DNA from: Candidatus Defluviibacterium haderslevense
Lineage (GTDB): Bacteria > Bacteroidota > Bacteroidia > Chitinophagales > Saprospiraceae
Direction: 5' to 3'
Length of the DNA: 64,000 bases
Assembly (NCBI GenBank): GCA_016712225.1
Contig: JADJRL010000003.1
Span: 765,001-829,000, forward strand
Part shown: piece after piece, positions 9,062-19,312 of the stretch
Position numbering within the stretch: position 1 is the stretch's first letter
Layout: each line of letters starts with the position of its first letter
The notes under the pieces: model-generated
Told to the model about the DNA's origin: nothing
The model's input: only the letters and a program-made list of their open reading frames with translations
Database searches by the model: none
Position numbers and translations under genes: made by a program

Positions 9062-11236
9062 ATGAAATCTGTAATATTCTTGATCTTCTTCGTACTCAGC
9101 ACCTTCCATATTTTTGCTCAGGGCAAGGATTCAGTCTATCTATTAAATGAATATCAGGTAAGCAATGATACCCTAACTTTATCCATCAATGCCATTAACG
9201 CCAATGATATAATTTCTGGAAAATTTGCAATTACAGTTTCGAAATTTGATTTGAGTTATATTTCTAGTGAATTCCCGGTATTTACTAACGACGCTCAAGT
9301 AGAAGTAGATACCACTGTCAGATATTCATGGGTTTCACCTAATTCAAAACCCGAAAACTTACCGGATTTCTCAACTTTAATTAAAGTAAAATTTAAAATA
9401 CTTAGCAATGCAACAACTTTTTGTTTTGCATATTCTCAAGTTGCCTCTGCACAGGTTGAATTTGTTACTTCCCAACTACAAACCATTCCTTCACGCGGAA
9501 TATCAGGTTGCGGCAATTTCAATTATGTAATCGCTCAAGGTTTTGTGCGAAGAGATGATGATAATAATTGCAATGCTCAATCCACTTTTAAAGGAATACC
9601 TGAAATGCAAGTTCGCTTTAAAAATGGACCCATCGAATATTTCACCCAAACCAGGTCTGATGGTTCTTTCTACACGTTCCTTCCTTTAGCAACATACAAT
9701 GTTTCTATTTATAACAATGATAACCTTTGGACATCTTGTAATACAATAAACACACTAAATTATACTTCAACAAAGCAAGTTATCAATGTCAATGAAACTG
9801 CAAAGCCCAATTTTGATTGTCCATTTTTATCTGTAAATATTTCTACACCATTCATTAGACTATGTTCTGAACAAATTTTTAAAATTAACTACAGTAACTT
9901 TGGTTCGAAAGATGCGCTTAATGCATATGTAGATGTCACTTTGGATGATAGCTTGCAATTGAAATCTGCTAATATTCCTTATCAACCCATTACTGGGAAT
10001 GTTTTTAGGTTTATTTTAGGTACCATTAAGGCTTTAGAAGCAGGACAATTTACAGTTATTACCCAATCAACTTGTGATATCAGTTGGCTCAAACGCACGT
10101 TATGTGCTTCGGCTCACATTTATCCTGATAGTATTTGTAATGCACATACTAATTTTTCAAAAGCTGAATTATCAATAACATCAAAATGTGATAATGGCAC
10201 CATCGTTTTTTCTGTCAAAAATATTGGGTCCGGAGATTTGCAGCAAGACTTAAATTTTGCAACTGTAGAAGATGATGTAATGCCGGGATTCTCTGGGAAA
10301 ATAAATCTTAAAATGAATGAAAGCAAAGATTTTATTTACCCAGCCAATGGTCATTCTTTAAGAATTATTTTTGATACTATCCCGTTAAATCCATTTCAAG
10401 TTAAAGCATCATCGGCAATAGAAGCATGTGGGACCTTGCCTTCTGGAGGATTTACAACCGGATATCTTAATAACTTTGCACTTGGTGATCAGGCCCCTTA
10501 TATTTCCACTTATTGTGGTGAAGTAAAAGCTGCTTACGACCCAAATGATAAAATTGCAGTATTGGAAGGTTCCGGAATAGCTCACATTATCGAGCCTAAT
10601 GATCGTATTCCTTATCTGGTTAGATTTCAAAATACTGGAAATGATACCGCATTTCTAGTGTCCATTGAAGATGCTATAGACCCATTACTTGATCTTTCTA
10701 CTTTACAAATACTTGGAGCAAGTCACCCATTTACATGGACATTAAATGCTGATAGAAAATTAACTTTCAGATTTCAAAATATTGAATTGCCTGATAGTAC
10801 AACGGATCAGGTGAATTCACACGGATATATTCATTTCTCCATTAAACCAATTAAAAATATTCCATTACAATCCGTTATTCCAAATAAGGCAGATATCTAT
10901 TTTGATATCAATCCTCCAGTGTCAACAAACACTTATTTTCATACGATTGGTCGAATTCTATACACGGCTGTTATTGATCATGGCCGAGAAAAATCAAAAG
11001 TTACAGTATCACCAAACCCTTTTATTAATCACTTTTCAATCGATTTAAATCAATCTATCAATACTCCATATTATTTTGAATTGTTAGATCTTCAAGGTCG
11101 TAGCATTCAAAAAGTAAAAGGAATTGGATCAACATTAAATATTCAATTAGATCGTGAATTAAATAAAGAAACATATTTATTTAAAATATATACTGATGAA
11201 CATATTATTTCTTCAGGAAAATTGATAAAAATGTAA
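9062..11236 (+). CDS. T9SS-secreted protein with DUF7619 domain
   Basis: The 724-residue protein has a signal peptide (first 19 residues, ending FAQ). A SdrD B-like/carboxypeptidase-regulatory-like segment (MQVRFKNG... TRSDGSFYTFLP, about 180-225) is followed by a conserved DUF7619-type domain from about 495 to 640 (YDPNDKIAVLEGSG ... PNKADIYFDINPPV), which in this phylum commonly precedes a sorting domain. The last 75 residues (VSPNPFINHFSIDL ... GKLIKM) are a T9SS type A sorting domain. It is predicted to be secreted across the outer membrane and probably surface-attached. Its biological role is unknown. Confidence 0.85.
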   Translation: MKSVIFLIFFVLSTFHIFAQGKDSVYLLNEYQVSNDTLTLSINAINANDIISGKFAITVSKFDLSYISSEFPVFTNDAQVEVDTTVRYSWVSPNSKPENLPDFSTLIKVKFKILSNATTFCFAYSQVASAQVEFVTSQLQTIPSRGISGCGNFNYVIAQGFVRRDDDNNCNAQSTFKGIPEMQVRFKNGPIEYFTQTRSDGSFYTFLPLATYNVSIYNNDNLWTSCNTINTLNYTSTKQVINVNETAKPNFDCPFLSVNISTPFIRLCSEQIFKINYSNFGSKDALNAYVDVTLDDSLQLKSANIPYQPITGNVFRFILGTIKALEAGQFTVITQSTCDISWLKRTLCASAHIYPDSICNAHTNFSKAELSITSKCDNGTIVFSVKNIGSGDLQQDLNFATVEDDVMPGFSGKINLKMNESKDFIYPANGHSLRIIFDTIPLNPFQVKASSAIEACGTLPSGGFTTGYLNNFALGDQAPYISTYCGEVKAAYDPNDKIAVLEGSGIAHIIEPNDRIPYLVRFQNTGNDTAFLVSIEDAIDPLLDLSTLQILGASHPFTWTLNADRKLTFRFQNIELPDSTTDQVNSHGYIHFSIKPIKNIPLQSVIPNKADIYFDINPPVSTNTYFHTIGRILYTAVIDHGREKSKVTVSPNPFINHFSIDLNQSINTPYYFELLDLQGRSIQKVKGIGSTLNIQLDRELNKETYLFKIYTDEHIISSGKLIKM

Positions 11237-11916
11237 TTATGCTTAAATGTTTTAATATACATACAACCCTATTAATAAAAACTGCAATTTGTATTTTTAC
11301 AATAAACAATATTTATTTTACTATCGCTAACCTTTTTATTACTTGGCGAAACCGAATGATTTATTTTATGCATCTAAAACCAAATTCACTAAGCGAACAT
11401 CCAATCGCTTGGCCATATATGCATATCCAAACCAGACTTGCATTCGTCAGTAGCCAGGTAATAAATTTTTACAATATTCGGATTTATATAAAAAAGAATT
11501 TTTGCTATCATACATTGTAGATATCAATTAAAGACGTATTTATATTTTTTGTTTTGATTTATGTGGTTTATCCGAGAATTTTCTAAAAAAAATTCTACAC
11601 TCCGACAAAGGTCGGAGTTTTTTTTTGATCAAATTTCATAATTAGGAATGATCTCCAATTACATGGTTAGTACTAATCAGATTTTTTAATCTGTTTTATT
11701 GAATTTCGAATTTGAGATCCTTTTGCTCTTAAAAGGAATATAAACTTGTTTAAAATCTATTACACACTCATTTACCATTTTCCAACTAACTTTATAATCT
11801 GGTATCTCAGGTATGTCATTTTTTGAAAGTATTAAATTATTCAACAATTTCTATATTTATTCATTTCATTAATATTTACCTTCTATATTTTACTAGCTTT
11901 GAAAATTATTTCAAAA
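11237..11916. other. Intergenic region with a terminator
   Basis: This is AT-rich sequence between the T9SS protein and a small membrane protein gene. It contains the terminator at 11599-11626. A 93-codon frame beginning 3 bases after the T9SS stop (11239-11520) has no signal peptide and no recognisable motif, with a composition typical of chance reading. I see no other gene. Confidence 0.5.
11599..11626 (+). terminator. Rho-independent terminator
   Basis: A perfect 8-bp stem ACTCCGAC / GTCGGAGT with an AAAG loop is followed by a run of T residues. It stands about 360 bases after the T9SS protein stop codon and probably terminates that transcript; the A-rich 5' side makes it potentially usable in both directions. 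Confidence 0.8.
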
Positions 11917-12258
11917 ATGAAAACATTAAGCATTAGAGAGTTCGATATGATACTTGTACTGTTATGGCTTATGAAAGATATGAGTTGGATGATGGGATGG
12001 AAATATATTGGTGCTTTTTTGGCCATTCCAACCATTCTTCTTTCTATTTGGATTACTTATAAATGCAAGCAGAACACTTCAGATTTCTGGTATAACTTAG
12101 CAACTGTATTTTGGATTACTGCAAATTCCATTTGGATGATAGGAGAATTTTATTTACACGTTAACTCCAGTAGCATTGCTTTAATCTTTTTTACCTGTGG
12201 ATTCCTAAGTATATTTTATTTTTGGTTTAGAAACAAAGGCCTATTTGGAAGTTATTAA
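11917..12258 (+). CDS. Small hypothetical membrane protein
   Basis: The product is about 113 residues and starts MKTLSIREFDM. Four hydrophobic segments are visible (about 10-27, 31-49, 63-82 and 86-104) with short loops, including a YKCKQNTSDFWYN loop. I recognise no family. An upstream in-frame TTG (11899) is possible, but the ATG is preferred. Membrane topology is the only inference I can support. Confidence 0.6.
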   Translation: MKTLSIREFDMILVLLWLMKDMSWMMGWKYIGAFLAIPTILLSIWITYKCKQNTSDFWYNLATVFWITANSIWMIGEFYLHVNSSSIALIFFTCGFLSIFYFWFRNKGLFGSY

Positions 12259-12632
12259 TACTTTCCTGCACATTGAGTAATATTTGAATGCATTTATGTT
12301 GTCATATTATTCATTGAATTAAAGATAAAAGTCGTTACGTTCCTGTTTGTAACAAATTCAATTAACTTGCGATTTCAACAATATTATTAACGCCAGAGCG
12401 ATCTATTGATTCATGGATATAAATTTAATATATATATATAATATTAATTTACAGTTTGTAATATATAATTTCATACTTTATGAACGATCATTCATAGATG
12501 GGTGTTCATTTTATATGAGCGGTTTGAATAGAATAGATCTAATATTTTCTATCTTGGCATTGGATAAAAACCACTCGATTAAAAGTATTCAAATTATGCC
12601 CTGTCATTAACCTTTTGAAAGCATTAATTCTT
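12259..12632. other. Intergenic region
   Basis: This is very AT-rich, with a TA-repeat stretch around 12420-12450. An open frame of 65 codons (12413-12610) is low-complexity Ile/Tyr/Asn and has no support as a gene. No hairpin terminator or clear promoter box was found. Confidence 0.4.
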
Positions 12633-15600
12633 ATGAAAAAATATTTTATTTACTTTATCTTACCAATAGTTTATACACAAAATCTTCATGCACAAATATT
12701 TATTAATGAATTTTTAGCTTCCAATAGTGCCAATATTATTGATCCTGATTTTAATAGTTATTCTGACTGGATAGAACTGTACAATTCAAAAAATAGTCCT
12801 GTGGATATCAGTGGGTGGTATCTCAATGATCAATCCAATGCTACTTTAAATTGGAAAATTCCTAATGGGACCATTATCCCTGCTAAAGGATATTTAATAT
12901 TTTGGGCAGATGGAATGGATCAAAAGCTGCATACCAATTTTAAGCTAAGTGCCACTGGCGAAGAAATTATATTATTGGATCCATCAGGAAATCAAATGGA
13001 TTTAATTCAATTTTCAATGCAACAAACAGATGTCTCATATGGTAGGAAAACAGATGGAGATGCTGTTTTAGGATTTTTTAATATTCCTACTCCAGGAAGC
13101 ACTAATAATAAAGGAATTTTCTATACCAACTTTGTCGAACAGGTTCCGATTTTTTCAATATCAGGAGGCTTCTTTACTTCCAATGTTATCGTAAATATTC
13201 AAGATCTATATAAAAAAGGGATCATCCGGTACACTATTGATGGCTCTGAACCCAATGAAAAAAGTCCTCAATTCGGTCAAGCTTTAACATTATCAAAAAC
13301 TACCGTTGTTAAGGCAAGAATGTTTTATCCCAATCAAATACCTGGCCCGGTAGTTACAAACACTTATTTTATCAATGAGCATTTTGATCAACGAAAATTG
13401 CCAGTCATTTCATTATCTACCCATTCGGAATATTTTTATAATAAAGACAGCGGTCTTTATGTACAAAACTTTAAACCACTTTGGGAATATCCAGTACACC
13501 TTGAATTTTATCAGCCCGATGGATTATTGGGATTCCATCATGATGCTGGAATGGCCGTGGGTGGAGAAAATGCCTGGATACTTCCACAAAAATTATTAAA
13601 TATTTATTCCAGAAAAATTTACGGCGCAGGTCATTTTGACTTTCAATTATTTCCAAATAATCCAAGAAAAACAAACAGCGATTTTGCTTTGCGATGTTCA
13701 GGCAATGATTGGTCCAATACATTTTTTAGAGATGGCATGATGCAAAGCCTCATCAAAGATTATGCAGATTTAGATGGACAGGATTTTAGACCCTGCTCGA
13801 TCTATTTTAATGGAGCCTATTTAGGTATGCAAAACATTCGTGAAAAACAAGATGCTGATTATTGCGAATATTATCATAACATTGATCCTGATAGCTTGGA
13901 TTACATAGAGAATAACACAACCATTGATGAAGGCAATGATTTAGCGTATAAAGAAATGCTGAATCAATTAAATACAGGCATAAAATCAGATGCCGCATTT
14001 AATACATTTGATCAGGTTGCAGATACTAAAAATTATACTGACTATATTATATCTCAAATTTTTTCCGCAAATACAAGTTGGGGTCATAATATTTCTTGCT
14101 TTCGCAAACGAAGCCAGAACGGCCGATGGCGTTGGCTTTTACATGATTATGACAGGGGTTTTAATTTATCAAATGTAAATTCCATTGATATGAGTTGGGC
14201 TACGGCAACCAATGGTCAACCCTCTGAAAATCCTGCATGGGCTACATTATTTTTGAGAAGAATGCTAGAAAATGAAAATTTTAAACAACGATTTATTGAC
14301 CGATTTGCAGAACATTTATATGTGACTTATCATCCCCAAACGATAAATAAAAAAGTTAATGATCACAAGCAACTAATTGTTAATGAAATGCCTTACCAAA
14401 TAGATAGATGGAAAGGTACTATGTCGAGTTACGGCGATGCCATACCTTCATTTGCTTATTGGGAATCTGAGGTTGAAAAATTAAAACTGTTTGGTGTCCA
14501 ACGAAATGCCCATATGTGGAACGATTTAAATTCTTTTTTTAATTTAAATGGCTTGACATCATTAAGTCTGGACGTAAGTGATAATAATCATGGAACCATT
14601 CGACTTCATGAAATAAAAATACCCAATTACCCATGGACTGGTACTTACTTCCAACATCGGAATGTTACCTTAACCGCAGAAGCTAAACCTGGGTTTCAGT
14701 TTTCTCATTGGACCAAAATGACTTATGTTCAAACTACCTTAATTCCAACAAAATCAAAATGGAAATATCGTGATGCCGCAGTTGCGCCACCATCAAATTG
14801 GTTTTCTGCTACCTATAATGACTTATCCTGGGCAACCGGAAACGGAGAGTTTGGATATGGTGATGGAGATGAAACCACCACCCTTAATTATGGAACAGAT
14901 CAAAACAACAAAACACCTAGCTATTATTTCAGAACTGAATTTAATATCGCCGACCTAACAAAAACAGCCAGCGTGATTTTAAGATTGAAAGTCGACGATG
15001 GAGCCGTTGTTTTTCTAAATGGAAAAGAAATTTGGCGTATCAATATGGCGCCATTTCCAGTAACTATTTCCTTTGACTCTTTGGCACTCTCTGCTATAAG
15101 TGGCACTGCAGAAAATGATTGGAATGAAATAAATATTTTATCCAAAGCACTAATCAATGGAAAAAATAAAATTGCTGTTGAAGTACATCAAAATGCCAGA
15201 AATAGTTCTGATATAAGTTTTGACGGGGAAGTTATAATGAATGTAATCGGCGCCTCTTCTATCCTTAGCATGAATAACATATATACGACTATGTTAGATT
15301 CTACACCCACTTCTTTACAAGCAGTTTTTGAATCTAATGGATCTTGTGGTATTCTTCCTGATTCAGTACTTACACCATTGACATTAACTTCACAATGTTC
15401 GCCATATGTTGCATCCGGTAATGTTTATGTTAAACCCAATGTGACATTAACTATTGAGAAGGGAGTTGAACTATTATTTCCGGCTCATGCAAATTTATTT
15501 ATTGATGGTGATCTTCAAATAAATGGTACTGAAAGTAATCCGGTAATCATAAAAGGAACAGATAATCAACAAGACTGGGGTGGAATTTTTTTAAGAAATA

Positions 15601-17204
15601 CGACTGCCTTATCAAATTTGCATTATACTAAAATCGAAAATGCAAGTGCTGGTATCGATCGTACTTATTTTCCAGCAGCCATCAGTGCTTATCATGCAAA
15701 TCTTAAGATGGATCATTTAGATTTAACTAAGATTACCGATAATCCCATATTTGCAAGATACTCTAATGTTGAACTTACCCATTCGATTTTGAAATCCAAT
15801 GTTACCGGCGATTGTATAAATATAAAACAAGGATACGGACTTGTCGAACAATGTGAATTTGTTGGTGGTAGAGAAGCTGATATGGATGGGATAGACTTTG
15901 ATGGTGTGCAAGGTGGTATTATTCGAAATAATATTATTCATGATTTTCGTGGAGATAATTGCGATGGTTTAGATATTGGCGAACAGTGTGAAAATTTGAT
16001 CATTGAAAATAATTTTATTTATCATTGTTTTGATAAAGGAATATCTGTAGGCCAACAATCTTCTGCTCATATTATAGATAATACCATAGCCTATACTGCT
16101 ATTGGAATTGCACTTAAAGATGAAAGTTTAGTAACCATCAACCATTGTACCTTATTCGGCAATCAAGTTGGTATCTCAGCATATGAAAAAAATGCCGGGT
16201 ATTTAGGTGGCCATGGTAATATTGAAAATTGTATTGTTAGTAATGAATCTTCAGATGCCTATTTATCTGATTCCTATTCGACATTAAATCTAAAATCTTG
16301 TCTTTCCGATTTAGATTCGTCAGGCAACTCACAAGGAACAATCATTTCAAATCCGATCTTTGAACAACCTACGCTATATAATTTTAATTTAAAATCCAAT
16401 TCGCCTGCTAAGAATAGGGCAACTGATGGAAAAGACCTTGGAGCATTAAGCTTGCCCAAATATTTACAAGAACCGCAATTAATGATTTCAGAAATATTTT
16501 ATGATGATTCATTAAGTGGCCTTGCTGAATATATAGAAATATATAACCCTGGAAATAAAGAAATCAACATGAGCAATTATACCATAAGTCTTGCCATAGA
16601 TTTTAGTTTCCCATCAGGAACGAAAATAGCTCCTCATGAAGCGGTTATAGTAACATTAGATAAATCAAAATTTATTGGTCAGAATTATCAAGTATTTGAA
16701 TGGACCACTGGAAAATTACGAAATGAAGGTGAGGCTATAAATTTATTTGATGCTGATGGCATATTGGTGGATTTTGTAAATTACAATAATAAATCCCCAT
16801 GGCCCAAGTCCAGTAATCTTCAAGGGAAATCTATTGAAATTGTTTCAGATCAATTGGATAACCATTTTGGTACGAGCTGGAGGGAAAGCAATCACCAAGA
16901 CGGCACTCCGGGAATAGTTGATTTCTCTACTTCAACGTTAGATTATTTTAAGTTCGATTTCCAGGTTATCCCTAATCCTGCCAGGCACGGATTTTATGTT
17001 GTGTTCAACCATAATCATGAAGAAGGCATATTAAATTTGTATAACGAATTAGGACAATCCGTTTTCAGTATGAAAACGCTTGGTACAGAACATCGCATTT
17101 ATATTGATGCGGATCAACTAAAGTTACAAAGCGGAATAATTTTACTCAGTTATCTAACGGCATCAGGACAAAAATCAAGTCAATTATTGAATTTAATACC
17201 TTAA
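12633..17204 (+). CDS. Giant T9SS-secreted CotH-kinase-like / lamin-tail / beta-helix protein
   Basis: The product is about 1523 residues. In order: signal peptide (MKKYFIYFILPIVYTQNLHAQ); lamin-tail domain (INEFLASNSA ... WIELYN) to about 150; chitobiase/FN3-associated segment (RYTIDGSEPN) near 195-240; CotH-like kinase region about 245-560 with GMQNIREKQD and the acidic motif HDYDRGFN; a galactose-binding-like module (WSATGN-type, DDGAVVFLNG) about 700-860; a right-handed parallel beta-helix about 920-1270 (ENNFIYHCFDKGISVG, IDNTIAYTAIGIAL); a second lamin-tail domain (LMISEIFYDD) about 1285-1430; and a T9SS sorting domain in the last 80 residues. An upstream in-frame TTG would add six residues, but the ATG gives a clean signal peptide. 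CotH proteins phosphorylate protein partners in spores; whether this secreted version is an active kinase is unknown. Confidence 0.9.
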   Translation: MKKYFIYFILPIVYTQNLHAQIFINEFLASNSANIIDPDFNSYSDWIELYNSKNSPVDISGWYLNDQSNATLNWKIPNGTIIPAKGYLIFWADGMDQKLHTNFKLSATGEEIILLDPSGNQMDLIQFSMQQTDVSYGRKTDGDAVLGFFNIPTPGSTNNKGIFYTNFVEQVPIFSISGGFFTSNVIVNIQDLYKKGIIRYTIDGSEPNEKSPQFGQALTLSKTTVVKARMFYPNQIPGPVVTNTYFINEHFDQRKLPVISLSTHSEYFYNKDSGLYVQNFKPLWEYPVHLEFYQPDGLLGFHHDAGMAVGGENAWILPQKLLNIYSRKIYGAGHFDFQLFPNNPRKTNSDFALRCSGNDWSNTFFRDGMMQSLIKDYADLDGQDFRPCSIYFNGAYLGMQNIREKQDADYCEYYHNIDPDSLDYIENNTTIDEGNDLAYKEMLNQLNTGIKSDAAFNTFDQVADTKNYTDYIISQIFSANTSWGHNISCFRKRSQNGRWRWLLHDYDRGFNLSNVNSIDMSWATATNGQPSENPAWATLFLRRMLENENFKQRFIDRFAEHLYVTYHPQTINKKVNDHKQLIVNEMPYQIDRWKGTMSSYGDAIPSFAYWESEVEKLKLFGVQRNAHMWNDLNSFFNLNGLTSLSLDVSDNNHGTIRLHEIKIPNYPWTGTYFQHRNVTLTAEAKPGFQFSHWTKMTYVQTTLIPTKSKWKYRDAAVAPPSNWFSATYNDLSWATGNGEFGYGDGDETTTLNYGTDQNNKTPSYYFRTEFNIADLTKTASVILRLKVDDGAVVFLNGKEIWRINMAPFPVTISFDSLALSAISGTAENDWNEINILSKALINGKNKIAVEVHQNARNSSDISFDGEVIMNVIGASSILSMNNIYTTMLDSTPTSLQAVFESNGSCGILPDSVLTPLTLTSQCSPYVASGNVYVKPNVTLTIEKGVELLFPAHANLFIDGDLQINGTESNPVIIKGTDNQQDWGGIFLRNTTALSNLHYTKIENASAGIDRTYFPAAISAYHANLKMDHLDLTKITDNPIFARYSNVELTHSILKSNVTGDCINIKQGYGLVEQCEFVGGREADMDGIDFDGVQGGIIRNNIIHDFRGDNCDGLDIGEQCENLIIENNFIYHCFDKGISVGQQSSAHIIDNTIAYTAIGIALKDESLVTINHCTLFGNQVGISAYEKNAGYLGGHGNIENCIVSNESSDAYLSDSYSTLNLKSCLSDLDSSGNSQGTIISNPIFEQPTLYNFNLKSNSPAKNRATDGKDLGALSLPKYLQEPQLMISEIFYDDSLSGLAEYIEIYNPGNKEINMSNYTISLAIDFSFPSGTKIAPHEAVIVTLDKSKFIGQNYQVFEWTTGKLRNEGEAINLFDADGILVDFVNYNNKSPWPKSSNLQGKSIEIVSDQLDNHFGTSWRESNHQDGTPGIVDFSTSTLDYFKFDFQVIPNPARHGFYVVFNHNHEEGILNLYNELGQSVFSMKTLGTEHRIYIDADQLKLQSGIILLSYLTASGQKSSQLLNLIP

Positions 17205-17553
17205 AATCATATCTGAAAAATTCAACTTTTCACCACTTGATTTAGGTATATTTATCATAAATAATAATGGATTTTTACCAGATCCGTTTGTTGAATTCAA
17301 TTACATTTAACGAATATGTTGACCAGAATTTATTTGCATTTCGTTATTTAGCTTAATATTATGAATATTTGATGTACTAAAAAATTCCATTTTATCCATT
17401 CAAATGGTTTAAGAAATCAAATTTGAAAGTTATTTGACGACTTTTTTTCCATTTCTAACCGCTTATTTTCCAATTATTCTATATTTTATTGAAAAATGAT
17501 ATATAATCAAAATCTTCAATGTATCTTCGCATGAATTTTTAAATTTTATATAT
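17205..17553. other. Intergenic region upstream of the GHMP kinase gene
   Basis: AT-rich, no gene visible. TATCTTCG at 17522-17529 is one base off the TAnnTTTG -7 box and is the best promoter candidate for the downstream gene. An ATG at 17531 follows it but is out of frame and closed after three codons. Confidence 0.4.
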
Positions 17554-18468
17554 ATAAAAGCTGAATATTTCGCCCGAGGAAAGGTATTGTTAAGTTCAGA
17601 ATACCTCGTTGTACAAGGTGCCACTGCATTGGCTTTGCCTACAAAAATGGGTCAGCGCATGAAAATTCAAGAGTTATCTGGGTCCGAAGTGTTATGGAAT
17701 AGTTTTGACCACCAGGGAAAAAAATGGTTTGAAGCAGAAATCGACCTCATGGGTCTTGATGTGGTCGAAAGTTCAGATCCTGATACAGCTAAATTTATTA
17801 AAAAATTATTTAGAGCCTGTTGTAATAACAATTCTGAATTTCTCTCACATTGGAAAAAATATAAGATAGATCATTACCTGGAATTCCCAATTAGCTGGGG
17901 TTTGGGTTCTTCATCCACATTGATTTATAACATGGCACTTTGGGCTGATGTGAATCCATACCATTTGTATTTTGATATTGAGGATGGTTCAGGATATGAT
18001 ATTGCTTGTGCTGGAGCCAAGGGACCGATTTTATATACTCTGGGCGATGGTAGTATCGATCTCGAGCAGGTAGAATTCAAGCCATCTTTTCAAGATCAAA
18101 TCTATTTCTTGCCTCTAAATCAGAAAACGGATAGTAGAGAGGCCGTCAAAATTGCTAAGAAAAAAGTTCCCGAAAAATCATTAATTAATAAAATATCTGA
18201 TCTCGCAGAAAAAGTATTGGAGCTTAAAACTCTGAATTCATTCGAAGATTGGATTGTAGAACATGAGAATATCATTTCATCATTTATATCTGAAAAAAAA
18301 GTCAAGGATACACGTTTTGCAGATTATTGGGGCGCAGTGAAATCACTTGGAGCATGGGGCGGGGACCTCGTTTTAGTTACAAGTAATCACTCAAAAAGCG
18401 ATACTGAAGAATATTTCAAATCCAAAGGATTTGGTGTATTAATCCCGTACAAAGAACTAATATTATAA
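17554..18468 (+). CDS. GYDIA family GHMP kinase
   Basis: This is a small-molecule kinase of the galactokinase/homoserine kinase/mevalonate kinase fold. The ATP-binding loop is PISWGLGSSSTL, the family-naming motif is GSGYDIACAG, and the third GHMP motif is SLGAWGGDLVLV near the C-terminus. The substrate is unknown; mevalonate-type intermediates are often suggested for this family. The conserved N-terminal strand (YFARGKVLLSSEYLVVQGA) begins before the first standard start codon (TTG at 17587). No ATG, GTG or TTG lies in frame between the upstream stop (17497) and 17587, so the boundary given here assumes initiation at ATA 17554. It is followed at 64 bases by a ferredoxin reductase-like gene and by an epimerase gene, possibly one operon. 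Confidence 0.82.
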   Translation: MKAEYFARGKVLLSSEYLVVQGATALALPTKMGQRMKIQELSGSEVLWNSFDHQGKKWFEAEIDLMGLDVVESSDPDTAKFIKKLFRACCNNNSEFLSHWKKYKIDHYLEFPISWGLGSSSTLIYNMALWADVNPYHLYFDIEDGSGYDIACAGAKGPILYTLGDGSIDLEQVEFKPSFQDQIYFLPLNQKTDSREAVKIAKKKVPEKSLINKISDLAEKVLELKTLNSFEDWIVEHENIISSFISEKKVKDTRFADYWGAVKSLGAWGGDLVLVTSNHSKSDTEEYFKSKGFGVLIPYKELIL

Positions 18469-18532
18469 TTTCTTGTTTTAGATTATTAGCTAAGTTTGAA
18501 ACAATTTTTTATACCAACAAAATGTATAAAAC

Positions 18533-19279
18533 ATGTCAACAGTGTGGTACGATGCTGAATTTATAGGACAAAAAGTAGAAGTCTCAGGAACCAATCGGTT
18601 TTGGTTCAAATTGAAGTCGGATTCCCCTGTTGCATATAAGCCTGGACAGTTTTTTGTATTTGATCTTCCATCTGGAGAAAAAAGAGCCGATCGCTGGCGT
18701 AGTTATAGCATAGCAAATATTTACGATGGCTCGAATATATTGGAATTATGCATCACCTATGAAAAAGGTGGCGTCGCAAGTCAATATTTGTTTAATGATA
18801 TCAATAAAGGTGATGTTGTAAAATGCAAAGGCCCTGAAGGAAATTTTATACTCCCTGAGGACACATCGAAATCTTTAGTATTCATTGCCACCGGTGCTGG
18901 TTTGGTTCCTTTCAGAGCAATGATTCAACAAATTGAACAAGAAAAATTGAAATACAAATCGGTACACCTCATTTTTGGTGCCAGAAAAGAGAAAACCATA
19001 CTTTTTTATGAAGAGTTGGAAGATTGGTCCCACTTCATAGACCATTTTACAACCAGTATTTGCTTGTCCAAAGAAACCAAATTACCTAAACCTAAAAATA
19101 ATATGGATTTTTTTGAAGGACATGTACATCAAGTGTATCTCAATAAAAAATATTCAGATAAGAAAAATGAAGTATTTATGATTTGTGGATGGTCAGGGAT
19201 GATAGATGAAGCTGTGGCACATTTGGTAAATACTTTAAAAATAGATCGTACCCAAATCAAATATGAACTTTTTGGTTGA
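18533..19279 (+). CDS. FAD-binding oxidoreductase (ferredoxin-NADP reductase-like)
   Basis: The 248-residue product is a flavoprotein of the ferredoxin-NADP+ reductase superfamily. It has an N-terminal FAD-binding barrel with YKPGQFFVFDLP and the flavin motif RSYSIAN (about 60-66). The nucleotide-binding half has FIATGAGLVPFRAM (about 122-135), and the C-terminal motif MICGWSGMIDEAV matches the usual CG(P/S) segment. No iron-sulfur domain is fused, so it would work with a separate ferredoxin or flavodoxin. It sits between the GHMP kinase and methylmalonyl-CoA epimerase genes on the same strand. Confidence 0.85.
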   Translation: MSTVWYDAEFIGQKVEVSGTNRFWFKLKSDSPVAYKPGQFFVFDLPSGEKRADRWRSYSIANIYDGSNILELCITYEKGGVASQYLFNDINKGDVVKCKGPEGNFILPEDTSKSLVFIATGAGLVPFRAMIQQIEQEKLKYKSVHLIFGARKEKTILFYEELEDWSHFIDHFTTSICLSKETKLPKPKNNMDFFEGHVHQVYLNKKYSDKKNEVFMICGWSGMIDEAVAHLVNTLKIDRTQIKYELFG

Positions 19280-19312
19280 TCGGTTTTATTTCCCTTTACT
19301 CAATTAAAATCT

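Noticed and set aside
11239..11520. 93-codon frame directly after the T9SS protein gene
   Set aside because: No signal peptide, motif or protein-like composition; Ile/Asn/Phe-rich as expected from AT-rich non-coding DNA.
12413..12610. 65-codon frame upstream of the CotH protein
   Set aside because: Low-complexity translation of a TA-rich stretch; no supporting feature.
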